A stretch of 64,000 bases of DNA from positions 21,695,002-21,759,001 of the forward strand of contig NC_045148.1 of NCBI RefSeq assembly GCF_008831285.2. The letters run 5' to 3'. Shown here one piece after another: positions 43,290-54,354 of this stretch (position 1 is the first letter of the stretch; each line of letters opens with the position of its first letter). This DNA is from Nymphaea colorata. Lineage: Eukaryota > Streptophyta > Magnoliopsida > Nymphaeales > Nymphaeaceae. The notes under the pieces are model-generated. The model ran no database searches, was not told the DNA's origin, and saw only the letters and a program-made list of their open reading frames with translations. Made by a program: the position numbers and the translations under genes.

Positions 43290-43795
43290 GGTTGGTTTTC
43301 GATCTGGATCTAATTTCCTTCAAGGTCGCAGATCGATGTCGAAGGTTGGATGGGAGATTAGATAGTGCTTAGGCTTGAAATATGGATTATACATCCAGAT
43401 TTGGATTTTACGAACCTGAGTCGAATTGAAAAGCGAGGGGCAGCAATGATGTTGAGAATTGATTCTTGGGCTCGATTTCAAACATTTGAGTCTGAAATAT
43501 TTTTTTTATCTAGATTTTTGGTTTTTGATCTAATCTAGACCTGTGGGCCATTTTCTGAATCTATTTTCCTTTTTTGGGCCTGATTTTGATTCTCGAGTCT
43601 ATATGAGTTTTTAACCTTTTTTTTATCTAGGGCACGATTTTGGATCTGGACCTTGGATTTAGATTTGGCCTGGACCTGAGGTTCCACTTTGGATCTGAAA
43701 CTTTGAATTTGGATCTGAATTTGGATGAAGGCTTAGCTTTAGATCCAGATTGGGATTTAGGGATCTATTTTTTATCTAAAGTTGGGATTTCTCAG
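43290..43795 (+). repeat. Degenerate GATCTGGATTTG minisatellite, copy B
   Basis: Matches 27461-28000 in the same orientation, including the section with TTGAAGGTTGGATG and GCTTAGGCTTGAAATATGGA. It ends near 43790 where a LINE-like sequence starts. Confidence 0.75.
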
Positions 43796-44100
43796 GTCAT
43801 TAGCAATGCAAGCATATACATTGCTCTTCCTCCGTAAGTTTCCAATAAAACAGCCAATCACAGTCCAACGAAAGGGTTGCTTCATCTTTTCCAAAACCCT
43901 TGAAGAGATCTTGATTATTGGTGTTCCATTTATCATCTGAATTGAGAGTTGCTCAACATCCACTTCTGAATCTTGAGATGAGAACCACAGATTTCCTCCT
44001 ACAATCTTCTCATCAAGGATTACCAGGGGGAGATCGATTATCAGAAACCCGAGAAGGTCCGCCCTTTTTGAACACCCTTCTCCCTCCATTCCACTTTCAA
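43795..44100 (-). mobile_element. LINE ORF1-like fragment
   Basis: Minus-strand frame of 105 residues with EKMKQPFRWTVIGCFIGNLR, which resembles the core of DUF4283, a domain of plant LINE ORF1 proteins (typically a hydrophobic strand then VGKF). The match is short and from memory, so the call is tentative. Upstream GEGCSKRADLLGFLIIDLP may belong to the same protein. Confidence 0.4.
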
Positions 44101-44229
44101 AATTCTTGTATATGGATTACCAAATATCATAACTTGTCGAAGTTTGGACCTTCTTTAAGTTAGATGAACTTTTCTGCATTTATTATAGTTTATTCACTCA
44201 ACTACTAGGTGTCTAAAGCTCGCAAGCTA

Positions 44230-44770
44230 CCTACATTCCATCTTTTTTCTTGTTCTATCAATGCGTATAAATGTCTATCTACATGCTCATGTTCATATGT
44301 GCAACCCACTGAATGAGGCTTTTGGTTGTACAAATTGTATCTTTTATTTTTGGTGGATTTATGCTGCTTTTTTTATTACTTAAATGGAAAAAGTGATTGT
44401 CTTAAGCACTATGATGTTTGGAGCTTTAGTTTGAATAATTATTTTAACTTTGCTATTATTTTTTATATATGCATGATGGCAATGTCAGCTATGTTTATTT
44501 TGAGTGTTAGGGTGTCAAATTGAAGCAGGGGTGATAGTACAGTTCAGGCTCAAGGCAGACAAGATTGGGTAGGAAATTTGGCTCTCTAGCGGATCATAAG
44601 TCCACTACACTATCTCAGATGGTTGACGAAACTTTGGATGAGCTTTTATTTGGTAAAGACATTTGGCAATGAATTGGCCAAAAAAATGAATGAGAATGCT
44701 GCTATCGCTTTCTACTAACAATATCAGACATGACCTCTAAAGTCTAAACTCCCAAATTCAGGTCTCCCTG
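44230..44770 (+). repeat. Direct repeat D, copy 1
   Basis: Matches 49378-49930 closely, including ACCCACTGAATGAGGCTTTT and TTTTTGGTGGATTTATGCTG. In the second copy a short frame reads NVNYVYFECSECQRPVLQ. Gene identity unknown; probably transposon-derived. Confidence 0.7.
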
Positions 44771-44869
44771 TCAGCCCAGTACTGGCTTTGCCATGCACTC
44801 CCGATGATGCCTTTTGCTTTTGTGTATTCGAAGGCTTGATCACAAAACTCATACCATGTGAAGGGTAAC

Positions 44870-46110
44870 TTTTTTTTCTATTAATTTTCAAGGGCATTTT
44901 TGTCTTCCAATTTACATCATATATCCACCCAAACCGTTCCTTAAAAAAAACATGTGAGGAAAAAATAATATTTAATTAGTAAATTAGACTACATTCAGAT
45001 TTAAAAAATGACATTTGATCGGATTCATATTTAGATATACATAAATATCTAATCAGATTCAAATTCAGATTTACGTCAAATTTAGTTTTAAATAACAGTC
45101 TTACATTCATTGCTCTTACATTTTGAAAATCGTTTGGATTGGGTTCAAAATTCTGTTTTAGATACAGACTTATATAAAAATCAGATTGGGACTGGATTTA
45201 GACTTTAAAATCTGATTTGGGATGAAAGGTTTGGGTATGAATTTTTCGCATTCGTATTCGAATCAGAATTCAAATCCAGGTACGTGCCTGGTTCAATTTC
45301 ATAACCTTTAGCCAATTCCACTGTAATAAGCTAAATTTATCCATGCACAAGAGAACGAAGCAAACCTTCTTTTCACGTTTTTAGTTGTATTTATTTTTTT
45401 TTTAATTTAAAAAAATTGTCGGGCCTGCCAGGATGCTGATGGGTTGACTATAATGCTTGGTCCTTGCCCGTTAGGTTGTTGGGCGGTACTACCCGGCTCA
45501 ACATGTCTGGGGCCTGACAGGCCAGCTACAGTGCCTAGATATGGGTCTGAGGTGGGTCGAGTTTGGGTAGCCGCTCTTTCCAGTGGTCTCTCCTACTCAC
45601 CAAGAAAATAAGTTTTATTCCAAAATTATTGAATGATAAAACTGGTTAATATTCCTTTGACTAATGGTCTCATTAGGCTAACTTTATGCATTCGATTTCG
45701 ATCCAAGTTTGCCGGGACATAGCGCTGCTGATTTTTATCTTGCAATCAGACTACGATGGCTAGAACGTCTGTTGGTTCAAAAGAGGATAGGAAATGGTTG
45801 ATGTACATCGATTCTTTCGTTTAATTTAGGTGTCAAGCAATCTTATGATCATGAACAATTAGCAACGTCCTTTTGTAGATTTTCTTCTTCCGGAAAATTT
45901 CACCTTCATTTTTTGTTTAATTCAAATTGTTAGAAGATTCAGGTCTACTGCTCTTTAAAAGAAAGCGATGTCATTTGTCATTTCCACACTCAGTGCCAAC
46001 CGGACCTTTTCTAACTCGTAGGTCCTGTTATTTACAGATCATCACGTTCTCTTTTTTGCCAGGTTTCTACTCTATCCTTTTTTTTTTCTTCTTAATTGAG
46101 TACACTGCAT
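44870..46110 (-). repeat. Inverted X-Y module
   Basis: 44880-45110 is the reverse complement of the Y module (1-245; 59340-59560), and 45700-46110 of the X module (58940-59340). An extra 580 bases between them include a GC-richer patch with GGCCTGCCAGG and GGCCTGACAGGCC words near 45420-45560. This is the same order as at 58.9-59.6 kb on the opposite strand. Confidence 0.7.
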
Positions 46111-47985
46111 TTAGTGGTACGTCAACTCGACCTGCTGTTCCCTTATGCATTTTTTAATAGATATAAAAATATTTGTATTCTTAATTATTTTTTATATTCT
46201 TCCATTCATTTTTCCTTTTTTTTTTTGGTGATTTGCATGTAAATCATGTACATTATTGAATTGGCCGGTTAACTAAATTTGCAGCATACATTGCTGACTC
46301 GATTAAGAAGCCGGTTCTTACAACTAGAGATCAGACCATGAGGCAGCCTTGAATTTTTTATTGTTCCAAAAATAAGGTAGGGAATATCTGGGTGCATGTT
46401 GTTTGTATTAGAATATATGAGGACAAGTTCTCGGGCTGCGCACAAGTAGAGCTCACACTTGAGCTCGGTCAGCTCCGACTTCAAGTCGGCTCATACCTTG
46501 ATCGGTACTGGTTCGACTAGTTCAATCTCATTTACCAACTCCCCAAGTGATCTGATTTGTTTTCTTCATTGTGAGTTTGAAAATTACCAAAAAAAAATAA
46601 ACGGTAAGCTACAAAAAATTTTTATTCTTAATTAATTTTATATCCATCCTTCCATTCATTTTGCCCAAAATTTCAATTTTTGCTCATTTGTATCTAAAAT
46701 CATTTAGATTATTGGATTGGCCCATTCACCAAATTGGCAGCATTATCTATTTGATTCAAACATCAGTTTTTACAACAAAGGGATTAAGCCATCGGGGCCG
46801 TCTTGCATATTTTGCATGAAACATGTGGGAAAAGGGCCCCTCCAACCAAGGGCGGAGCCAAGGCAGGGCCAGCAAGAGCCATGGCTGTACCTCAAAAAAA
46901 AGAAATTTTTAAATTTACATGTAAAATTTTAAAAATTTTCACTTGTCCTATATAAAATTTTGAAAAATGATAGTTCGACTAAAATCAAAATTTATAAACT
47001 TTAATTTGGTCCCCCTTATGAAAAATTTCTTGCTTGTGCCCCCAACCCTTTTATTGTCTAAAAATTAGAGAGGAAGGAATACACAGGGATACACAAAAAG
47101 AAAAAAAAGGTAAGACAAAAGTTTTCTAACAACCTCACCGCTTTTGTTCATAGCAATTTTGTTCAGCCCTCCCACCGACGATCTGGTCGGACCATACTTC
47201 TCTTTGTTCTGATAACCTCACCCCTTTCGTTCTTGACAACAAGGAAAAAGAAATCTTTGTTCTTGCAATAAAGATTCGCTGATTGGCTACCAAACTCTCA
47301 TGCCTCTAAGGAGGAGACACCTATATAATTAGAATGACTTTTCTTGCCATTGCATGATCAACCGCTTATCACTTTTGATCATCGCATCTTTGGTTATTGC
47401 TCTTCAGTTCGCCAAAAGTTAGCTAGCTTCAAATGGAGTTGTTGAGCTCGTAGATCTTTAATTTTGAGTAAATGACAAGCACCAAGGCTATCTTAATTAG
47501 GAAAATTGGTTTCTGGATCGAGTCAACAATGCTGCCAATTTGGTGAACCGGCCAATCCAATAATCTAAATGATTTAAATGCAAATCAGAAAAAAAGAAAA
47601 AAATTGAAAACTAAATATTTCATTCAGAAAAATGAATCGATGAATATAAAAATTAGTATAAGAATTAAAAGCATTTATAACTATTAAGAAATGCATAAGG
47701 AAACAGCACGTAGCGCTCCCGGAGTCCCAAGTTGACCACTTAATGGAAACATTTATTGGAATGAATGTCTCGTCTTCTTCAAGCCCATTCATCAACCATG
47801 TCCAATTCTTTTCAAAAATAAATGAACAACGTATATTTTAAGCTAACCTGATAAATTCATGGCCCGTCCCAGAATACAGCGTACTCAACACCATGCAGTC
47901 GTTGCTTAATTTATGACGTGGGTTGCCAATATACAATTCCTGCTATCATGGAACCACCCTATATTTTGCCCAATCTAGTTATATA
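46111..47985. other. Intergenic with a truncated hAT-like end at 46855
   Basis: Around 46855 CAAGGGCGGAGCCAAGG matches the terminal type of the 17074 MITE and is followed by AT-rich sequence, but no right end or target duplication was found. At 46270-46470 and 47690-47890 there are diverged copies of a module also seen at 33480-33590 and 58780-58950 (TTTATTGGAA, then TTCTCG or GTCTCG). No gene. Confidence 0.4.
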
Positions 47986-47989
47986 CGTT

Positions 47990-48240
47990 ATATTGGTGCA
48001 CTAATTTTCATGTGCTAGCATGGTTAATGACTAAAATACCTTTAGTCCACACTGAAAAAGAATATTTTAGTTAAGAGAAAATTGAAAATAGAAAGAAGTA
48101 AAAAGGCTATAAAGGACATTTTTTTAATAAATTAACAAAATGTTTTTCCTCTTTCATTGCGCATGGTGCACTAAATGCACGCAACTTTCTCTCTGAGTTG
48201 TTGCACATGTTTTTCTTACTGACGACAAGCACCACTCACA
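47990..48240 (-). repeat. Inverted copy of the 52000-52265 repeat
   Basis: Reverse complement carries TTGTGTGCAC, TTTTGGTCATTTGTTAAA-like, GGGTATTTTAGTCAT and GCACATGAAAATT words in the same order as 52000-52265. It starts just upstream of the 5' stub at 48440. Confidence 0.65.
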
Positions 48241-48439
48241 GGTTGCCATAGATGACAACCAAAATTAGTTAGTAAATATGGTCACTACAAATGCAATTTT
48301 TTTTATAAAATCCGTTTTGAAAACATGAAAAATAAATTTTAAAAAAATGCCAAAACAAAGAACATGTTTGTTCTCATTTTTCTCTTATTTTCCTGTTTTT
48401 TTCATTTCTTGCATTTTTTCATATTCTTTAAATGTAATC

Positions 48440-48622
48440 ATGAACCGTGCCACTGGATTTGGAAATGTCAAGCAATGTGTGCGGGAGGAGGAGTTGAGTC
48501 TTCTACATTTTCAGGAAGTAAGTGAGAAATTTTATAAAAGAGAATATATACATAAATTAAAGACCTGTAATTCCTGTTCACGCATGCAGGCATGGCTACC
48601 ACTCGGTTACCTCAGCCACATG
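48440..48622 (+). pseudogene. LRR-RLK 5' stub: promoter and first codons
   Basis: Matches the 5' flank of copy 1 (from CCACTGGATTTGGAAATGTC through TATACATAAATTAAAGACC). ATG 48592 reads MATTRLPQPH, the start of the copy 1 and copy 3 signal peptide. Homology then ends and a long TA/GA microsatellite follows. The rest of the gene is absent. This is a sixth member of the cluster. Confidence 0.72.
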
Positions 48623-48634
48623 TAATGTACAACC

Positions 48635-48636
<2 letters not shown>

Positions 48637-48724
<88 letters not shown>
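48637..48724. repeat. (TA)n(GA)n microsatellite
   Basis: About 63 bases of TA followed by about 24 bases of GA, directly after the truncated gene start. Confidence 0.95.
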
Positions 48725-49144
48725 GTAATAATGTTACATTTGGAAAGCTTAAGAACCTAGGTAAAAGACCTAAATTATTCGACTTTTCAAAGGATTTTAA
48801 GAAATCTTCACTATTTTTTTTTGCAAAATATTCACACAACCAACCAATTTATTCACCAAAGTTTTCAAATCTCAAAGACTGATAGAAAAGGTTCTAATGC
48901 AAAAAGATCTTATTATCTTAATTCTTCCAAGTTTGAGACAATATTATCTTAATTCTTCCAAGTTTGAGAAAATAAGTGCAACGATCAAGAACACAAGTCC
49001 GTCAGAGGAGAAAAATAATAATCAGAAGACATTCTGCAAGAGACAATCCCCGCAACACAGGAAGCCTTGGTACAGGTTGAGTCTTTCACGCTTTTTTCCA
49101 GATTTTGATCATCGAAACAATAAGAGATCGAGCGAGCGGCACTT
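48725..49144. other. Intergenic with a 32-bp tandem duplication
   Basis: TATTATCTTAATTCTTCCAA occurs at 48911 and again at 48943, a 32-base tandem duplication. 49000-49144 may continue the LINE fragment on the minus strand but is too frameshifted to assign. Confidence 0.4.
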
Positions 49145-49377
49145 CTAGAATGATAATTTTTCTGTAACTTTCCCTTCAAATTCCGCACAATAGTCACTTC
49201 TGAAGTTCCCTTGACAAAGAGGCATACCCAAACAAGTTATTGGGAGATGGGTCTTAGTCCATCTCAAGTAGTCAATAAATCCACTAGAAGTGGGCTCATC
49301 TACATAAAAAGAAATAACTGCAGACATCAGATGATTAATAAATAACCCTGCTTTGTGGCCCAAGGAAATGTTCATGT
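49145..49377 (-). mobile_element. LINE reverse transcriptase fragment
   Basis: Minus-strand frame reads THLPITCLGMPLCQGNF then CAEFEGKVTEKLSF, matching the conserved LINE RT stretch LPI-YLG-PL--G followed by an I--KL-W segment. Upstream LMSAVISFYVDEPTS may be part of it. Single short domain; decayed. Confidence 0.6.
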
Positions 49378-49930
49378 TACATTCCATCTTTTTTCTTGTT
49401 CTATTAATGCATATAAATGTGTGTCTACATGTTCATGTTCATGTGTGCAACCCACTGAATGAGGCTTTTGGTTGTACAAATTGTATCTGTTATTTTTGGT
49501 GGATTTATGCTGCTTTTTTAAGACTTAAATGGAAAAAGTGGTTGCCTTAAGCACTATGATGTTTGGTGAGCTTTACTTTGAATAATTATTCTAACTTTGC
49601 TATTTTTTTTTTATATATGTAGGATGGCAATGTTAACTACGTTTATTTTGAGTGTTCGGAGTGTCAACGTCCTGTGCTACAAAGAGGGGTCACCAATGCA
49701 CAAATTGGAGCACAACAAGATGATAGTACCTTTAAAGCACTGAAAACAGATCTTGTACCTTAGGGAGACAAGAAATTGGGTAGGAGCATCGGCTCTCTAC
49801 CGGATCATAGGTCCACTACATTCACCCAGATGGTCAACGAACTTTTGATGAGCTTTTTTACATGGTAAAGGCATTTGAGAATGAATTGGCCAACAAAATG
49901 AGTGAGAATGCTGGTATGGCTTTCTACGTT
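49378..49930 (+). repeat. Direct repeat D, copy 2
   Basis: Counterpart of 44230-44770. It contains an extra 60-base segment around 49660-49740 that copy 1 lacks, encoding a Cys-rich word (ECSECQRPVLQRG). Confidence 0.7.
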
Positions 49931-50360
49931 GTTAATTCAGATAGTTGCTTCCTCTCTTGAGAACCAAGCCAGGTTCTTGGTCGAACCAGGTCAAATTCAA
50001 GGTTCCATTGTAAGCCGAATTGCCTAAAGGCCCAGTTTACTAAGCTCAAGTGTTCAATCACAAAATAACCTTGACATGTTTTGGATTATTTTCTTAAGCT
50101 CTCATTCTTCTCCTGGTCGAAGTTTCATCTTGCATAGTAACACATTCCAAGCACATGAATAAACCCGATAAAGGTAAAAAAATCTTTATCCCTCACACAG
50201 TATCCAAGGACACTTTGTTTAAAAATAAGAATCTTAAAATTGTAAAGTTTGCATGAACCCCAAGAACCCAGCAAACTTGCACAAGTCACCCTATTTGTTA
50301 ATGCTCTTTAAACATTAATTAGATTAATCTTAAAAATGATTCAAGGAATTCACTTTTCCC
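49931..50360. other. Intergenic, nothing recognised
   Basis: AT-rich sequence without recognised motifs on either strand. Confidence 0.4.
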
Positions 50361-50364
50361 CTAT

Positions 50365-50604
50365 TCACACTGAAGGCAATAACAGCGAGATATGGGTCAC
50401 AGATTGCAATGCTTCCACGATTTCAATATGAAATAGCATCCTTGAACTTCGTACTGTTACAGAAAATAATTTTATAGATATGGCCATCGGCATGTTTATG
50501 GGATTGGCTTCATGCATTTTTTTCATGCTTGAAAATACCAAAGAAATAGACCTGGAGTCTTGTAGAACATGAACGTAACAAATAAAATTTAGATCTGAAT
50601 GCAA
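50365..50604 (-). mobile_element. Copia reverse transcriptase fragment
   Basis: Minus strand reads MHEANPINMPMAISIK then, in the same frame, IVEALQSVTHISL, matching the copia RT end IVGALQYLTHTRPD type. Same family as 15655-15875 with shared MHEA-P-N-PMA. Isolated and broken. Confidence 0.7.
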
Positions 50605-50699
50605 AAACTAAGATCAAGATAAGAGATATTCTTGTTTTTAATTTCAAACAGAGATCTCATAAAGATACAAGATACCATCTACCATGTTATGAAAATTCA

Positions 50700-50926
50700 C
50701 TATCCAAAGTCCAAGGCTTGAGATCAAAATTCAATATCCAAAATTGGAGATACAAAATCCATAATCTAATGCTTCAGATCCAAAATATGATACCCAAAAT
50801 CTATAATCCAAAATCTAAGATCTATAATCCAAGATCTGATATCCAATACCTAGGATCCAGGATCCAAAATCTAAAGTATGAAATCCAAAATCTGATATCC
50901 AAAATCCATAATCTAACATTTATCTC
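50700..50926 (-). repeat. GATCTGGA minisatellite, inverted copy C
   Basis: Words AGATCCAAAAT, ATCCAAAATCTGATATCC and CCTAGGATCCAGGATCC recur, the complement of the repeats at 27461 and 43290. It joins directly to the plus-oriented repeat starting at 50928. Confidence 0.65.
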
Positions 50927-50927
50927 A

Positions 50928-51745
50928 GGCTTGTTTTCGGATCTTGACTTGGGATTTTGGATTGGGTTTAGATCTAGATTTGTCATGAATTATCATCCCA
51001 GATTGAGGTAGGGCTTGGGTTGGAAGTTTAGATTTAAATTCAGATGAGTTCGAAAGTATAGTCAACAACCAAATTAGAGGGTAATTGGATCAGAACTGCG
51101 ATAAATTGAAGTATTTGAGACCCAAAATTGTTGAAAATAATTGTGAAAATACTAGATATATACGAAACTTGAAAATTTTGGGGTAATTACAAGGTTCTGC
51201 CAATTTATTTCGGATCCTATGGAATCTCAATGGGAAGCTGTCAAGAGAATATTAGGATTCTTAAAAGCTACCATTCACTATGGTCTAATCTTCAAAGTTC
51301 AAACCATCCAAGAACAAAGAAGTTCATATATTATATGGCGATGCGAACGGAGCTGAATGCCCAAATGATCGATCGATGGTCAACATTTATGCAGCCTTCT
51401 TGCGACCAAATCTTGTTGCGGAAAGTTCAAAAAAACAGCAAGTTGTTTCTCAATGTAGCATAGAGGCCGATCGAATGTCATGCAGTGGCCAACATAGCAG
51501 AAGATGCAACGTGGTAGACATATTTATAGTTGAACTTGGAATAAGAACAAAAAAACATAGCAGCCATTCCAACTTTTTCATAATAGAAGGCAGCACATTG
51601 AAGTGGATGTTCATTTTGTTAAGGACAAAGTTGCTCAAGGCACTATTGTTGTGAGACGAACATCATCCAAAGAACAGATTGCACATGGGCTTACAAAAAC
51701 CATTAAGCTCTCATGACTCTCATGTTAATCAAAGCAAGCTTAACA
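50928..51745 (+). mobile_element. Copia RNase H fragment, longer copy
   Basis: Matches 28014-28720. In shifted frames reads QWEAVKRILGFLKATIHYGL, then a decayed RNase H core, then HIEVDVHFVKDKVAQGT and TSSKEQIAHGLTKTI, the typical end of copia polyproteins. Stops and indels throughout. No LTR identified next to it. Confidence 0.82.
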
Positions 51746-51747
51746 TA

Positions 51748-51755
51748 GGAGCATC
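51748..51755. other. 8-bp target duplication of MITE, left
   Basis: GGAGCATC at 51748-51755 repeats at 51954-51961. The unoccupied paralogous site near 28737 has one AGAGCATC. Confidence 0.88.
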
Positions 51756-51953
51756 TAGGGGCTTATCCAAAAAATTTTCTTGAGGGGGGTCTGAATTAAA
51801 GTTTCTAAATTTTGACTGGGACCAAAATACCATTTTCCAAAATTTTTATATAGAACAAGTGAATTTTTTTTTAAATTTACATAATAATTTTTTTTTTCAA
51901 AAAAATTGAAGTAGGGCAATGGCCCATGCAGGCCCCCCTTGTCTCTGCACCTA
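51756..51953. mobile_element. hAT-type MITE (198 bp) with empty-site paralogue
   Basis: Ends TAGGGGC and GCACCTA are near-complementary short inverted repeats. Flanking 8-bp duplication is exact. The related repeat at 28720-28750 continues straight from AGCAAGCTTAGCATAAGAGC to CCTTATCGGCCCAGCACC, which shows the site before insertion. Interior is T-rich and non-coding. Confidence 0.88.
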
Positions 51954-51961
51954 GGAGCATC

Positions 51962-52265
51962 CTTATGGGTCCAGCACCTAAGGGTTTCGTACCTTTTTCT
52001 TAGACAAAAATACCAAACTCGCTGCCCCAGTGACTGCCATTTGAGAGAGAAAGTTGTGTGCACAGTGCGCACGTTACATGGTAAACGATGGAAGGACGTT
52101 TTGGTCATTTGTTAAAAAAAGAAATGTGAACTATAGTCTTTTTACTTTTTTCATTTCCATTTTTGTCTTTACAAAAGTTTTTTTCAGTGTGAATTAAGGG
52201 TATTTTAGTCATCATCAACCATACTTGCACATGAAAATTTGTGCACCAGTATGGCGCATATAACC
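51962..52265 (+). repeat. Dispersed repeat E
   Basis: The first part matches 28740-28870; the rest matches the reverse complement of 47990-48240. Contains GCACATGAAAATTTGTGCAC. Possibly the tail of the copia-derived family. No gene. Confidence 0.6.
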
Positions 52266-52469
52266 AGTCAGCTATTTGATGCTTTCCTTCTCAGTTTAGA
52301 TGGTATTATTTGTTCACTGCATGAAGTATTGTAGCATTTCTTGGACAATCCATGGCAAGATGTATCTTCTTCTGTGACATACGGGATATTCAATTACTCC
52401 ATAGCAGGACGCCACCACAGTATTATGGATGCTTGATGATTTGAGCCAACTCTGGTTCACTCTTGATGT

Positions 52470-52915
52470 CTCTTAGTTAAACTCAGATCGAGCTCAACTC
52501 ATCTAAAAAATGAGCCGTGTCTGGGTTAAAGTTAAGTAAACGAGTAGAGTTCAAGCTTGGCAAGCTCCATTTACATAAACTTGAGTAAGATCAAGACCAA
52601 TAAGATAAGGTGTAAAAGATAATTTTCAATATCGTCACGACAATAAACAGCAACATCGGATTTCCCCCTTGCTAGCAAGTTCCAACTCTCAAATTCTAAT
52701 CTGGCTGTTCCTACTCATGTTCAAATTGAATTTTCTTTTTTTTTAAAAAAATATTGTCCGGCTAAGCTCCAGCCCAATTTTTGCCTGAGTTTAGTATCTG
52801 CAGTTTGAGTTCGAGCTAGTCCACTCATGCTTTTCTTGAGCATTCGAGCCAAGTTCAATCTTGGCTTTTGAGACGAACAAATTAGAGCTGGCTCACCTTG
52901 GCTCGAACCTGCCAT
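52470..52915. repeat. GAGCTCGA-type degenerate repeats
   Basis: Two patches (52470-52590 and 52760-52910) of GAGTTCGAGCTAG, CTCAGATCGAGCTC and GGCTCGAACC words around an ordinary spacer. Confidence 0.5.
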
Positions 52916-53734
52916 TCTTGGCAGTGCCTTTGTTTTGAAAGGAAAAAAGTTGTTAAAAGTGACTTGTTTAAAGCGTCTTCAAGTTTGAATCTAATTAATG
53001 TTTAAAGACCCCTAACAAACAGGGTCACGAGTGGAAGTTGCTTGGTTCGGAGGGTTTGTGCGAGCTTTACAATTTAAAAAATTAAGATTCTCTTCTTTTT
53101 AAACGTGGTGTACTTATATGGAAGAAGGTGTAACTTGGATATTAATTTTTTAACTTTTATGAAGTGTATTTATGTGCTTGTAATGTGTTTGTCTCCAGTT
53201 TATATTTGCGCTCAAAATTTGACTGTATAGCATCATTTAGAATATATAATTAAGTACTTAGCCTTAGAGTCAGTGTTTCTACAATGTGTTTTAAAATCTT
53301 TATTTTCGTCGTGACTTTTTTTCTGGTCGAATTATAGTAATTACTTTTCATACTTAATTTAGATTATTAAGCTTACAAATAGGACACATGATTTCAAAAT
53401 TTATTGCACAATTTAATATAGCACCACTTCTTCTAGTTCAAAAATGCAGTTAGTATTTTTGTATGTGCCAATTGTGGCTGTGCATGATTAAATTTAGACT
53501 AGGAGAAGGTTGAGCTTGAGGGGCTATTCGGTAAAAGTAACACCACGTTGTTGTTTCACTAACTTGCCCAATTGCTGCATGAATATACTACATTTTTTCA
53601 AGCAGATTTATGGGATAATAACAATGTATCATTGTTGAATACTAAAAAAAAGAATCCAAAACATGTCAAGGGCTTTTAGTGGTTGAAGGGACAGCACAAT
53701 AGACTTCAAAATTAAAGAGAAGACTTCCAATTGG
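52916..53734. other. Intergenic, nothing recognised
   Basis: AT-rich sequence, no motif or repeat recognised. Confidence 0.4.
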
Positions 53735-53742
53735 GCTCTGAT

Positions 53743-53896
53743 CCAGTGGTGGAGTAATGTTGTAGCTGGTGTGGGCACACCGGCCCGTCAAATTTACTTT
53801 ATTTGCTTATGAGTTCCCCTTAAAGATTGAAATTTAAACTTAAAGTGTTCTTTAAAGGTTGAAGTTTAAAGTCAAAAAATTTCTGACTCCACCACC
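53743..53896. mobile_element. Short hAT-like MITE (154 bp)
   Basis: Ends CCAGTGGTGGAGT and ACTCCACCACC are inverted repeats. GCTCTGAT at 53735-53742 repeats exactly at 53897-53904. Interior AT-rich with two diverged copies of AAAGATTGAAATTTAAA-CTTAAA. Confidence 0.85.
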
Positions 53897-53904
53897 GCTC
53901 TGAT

Positions 53905-54354
53905 TCAGCACCTTGATATGGAGTGCTAACTTGTGTTTTTTTTTTTTTTTTTTTACTTCTATGTTTTGGGTGATGTTGTTTCGACTACAGGTCCTGCTAA
54001 ATGAAGGAAATTAGACAGTCATGCTGTCTTAACTGCATGGGTTGATATTCCATCTTTTTGTGAAAACAGAAGCCTCCCCATTCATTTTTGTGCTTGAGGG
54101 TAATGCTCTCAAGAAATGGATCTGCTGGAGGGTAGGCCTCCGACCTGTTATTAAAAGAAACCTCAAGGTAATGCTCTTGCTATTTTTCACCTTGCATGTC
54201 GATACATCCTTTTTTTCGTACAAAGCGTTGATGCTATGGCAGGAGGTCACAGTAGTCTTCATAAGGATGTGATCAATCCCCGAGGCTATGTTTCAGGGTT
54301 GGCTTGGATTATGATTCATTCCTTATTCTTTTGTATACTCTTTTCTGCTTCTTC
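53905..54354. other. Sequence upstream of truncated copy 4
   Basis: T run near 53937-53953, then sequence unlike any LRR-RLK promoter in the window. A plus-strand frame from 54042 has no known motif. Homology to LRR-RLKs starts abruptly near 54355. Confidence 0.45.

Noticed and set aside
49000-49144. Extension of the LINE reverse transcriptase fragment
   Set aside because: Frames are too broken to match the expected downstream RT motifs with any confidence.
27461-50926. CRISPR-like array in the GATCTGGA blocks
   Set aside because: Words vary in sequence and spacing, there are no constant repeats or spacers, and the DNA is from a plant nucleus.
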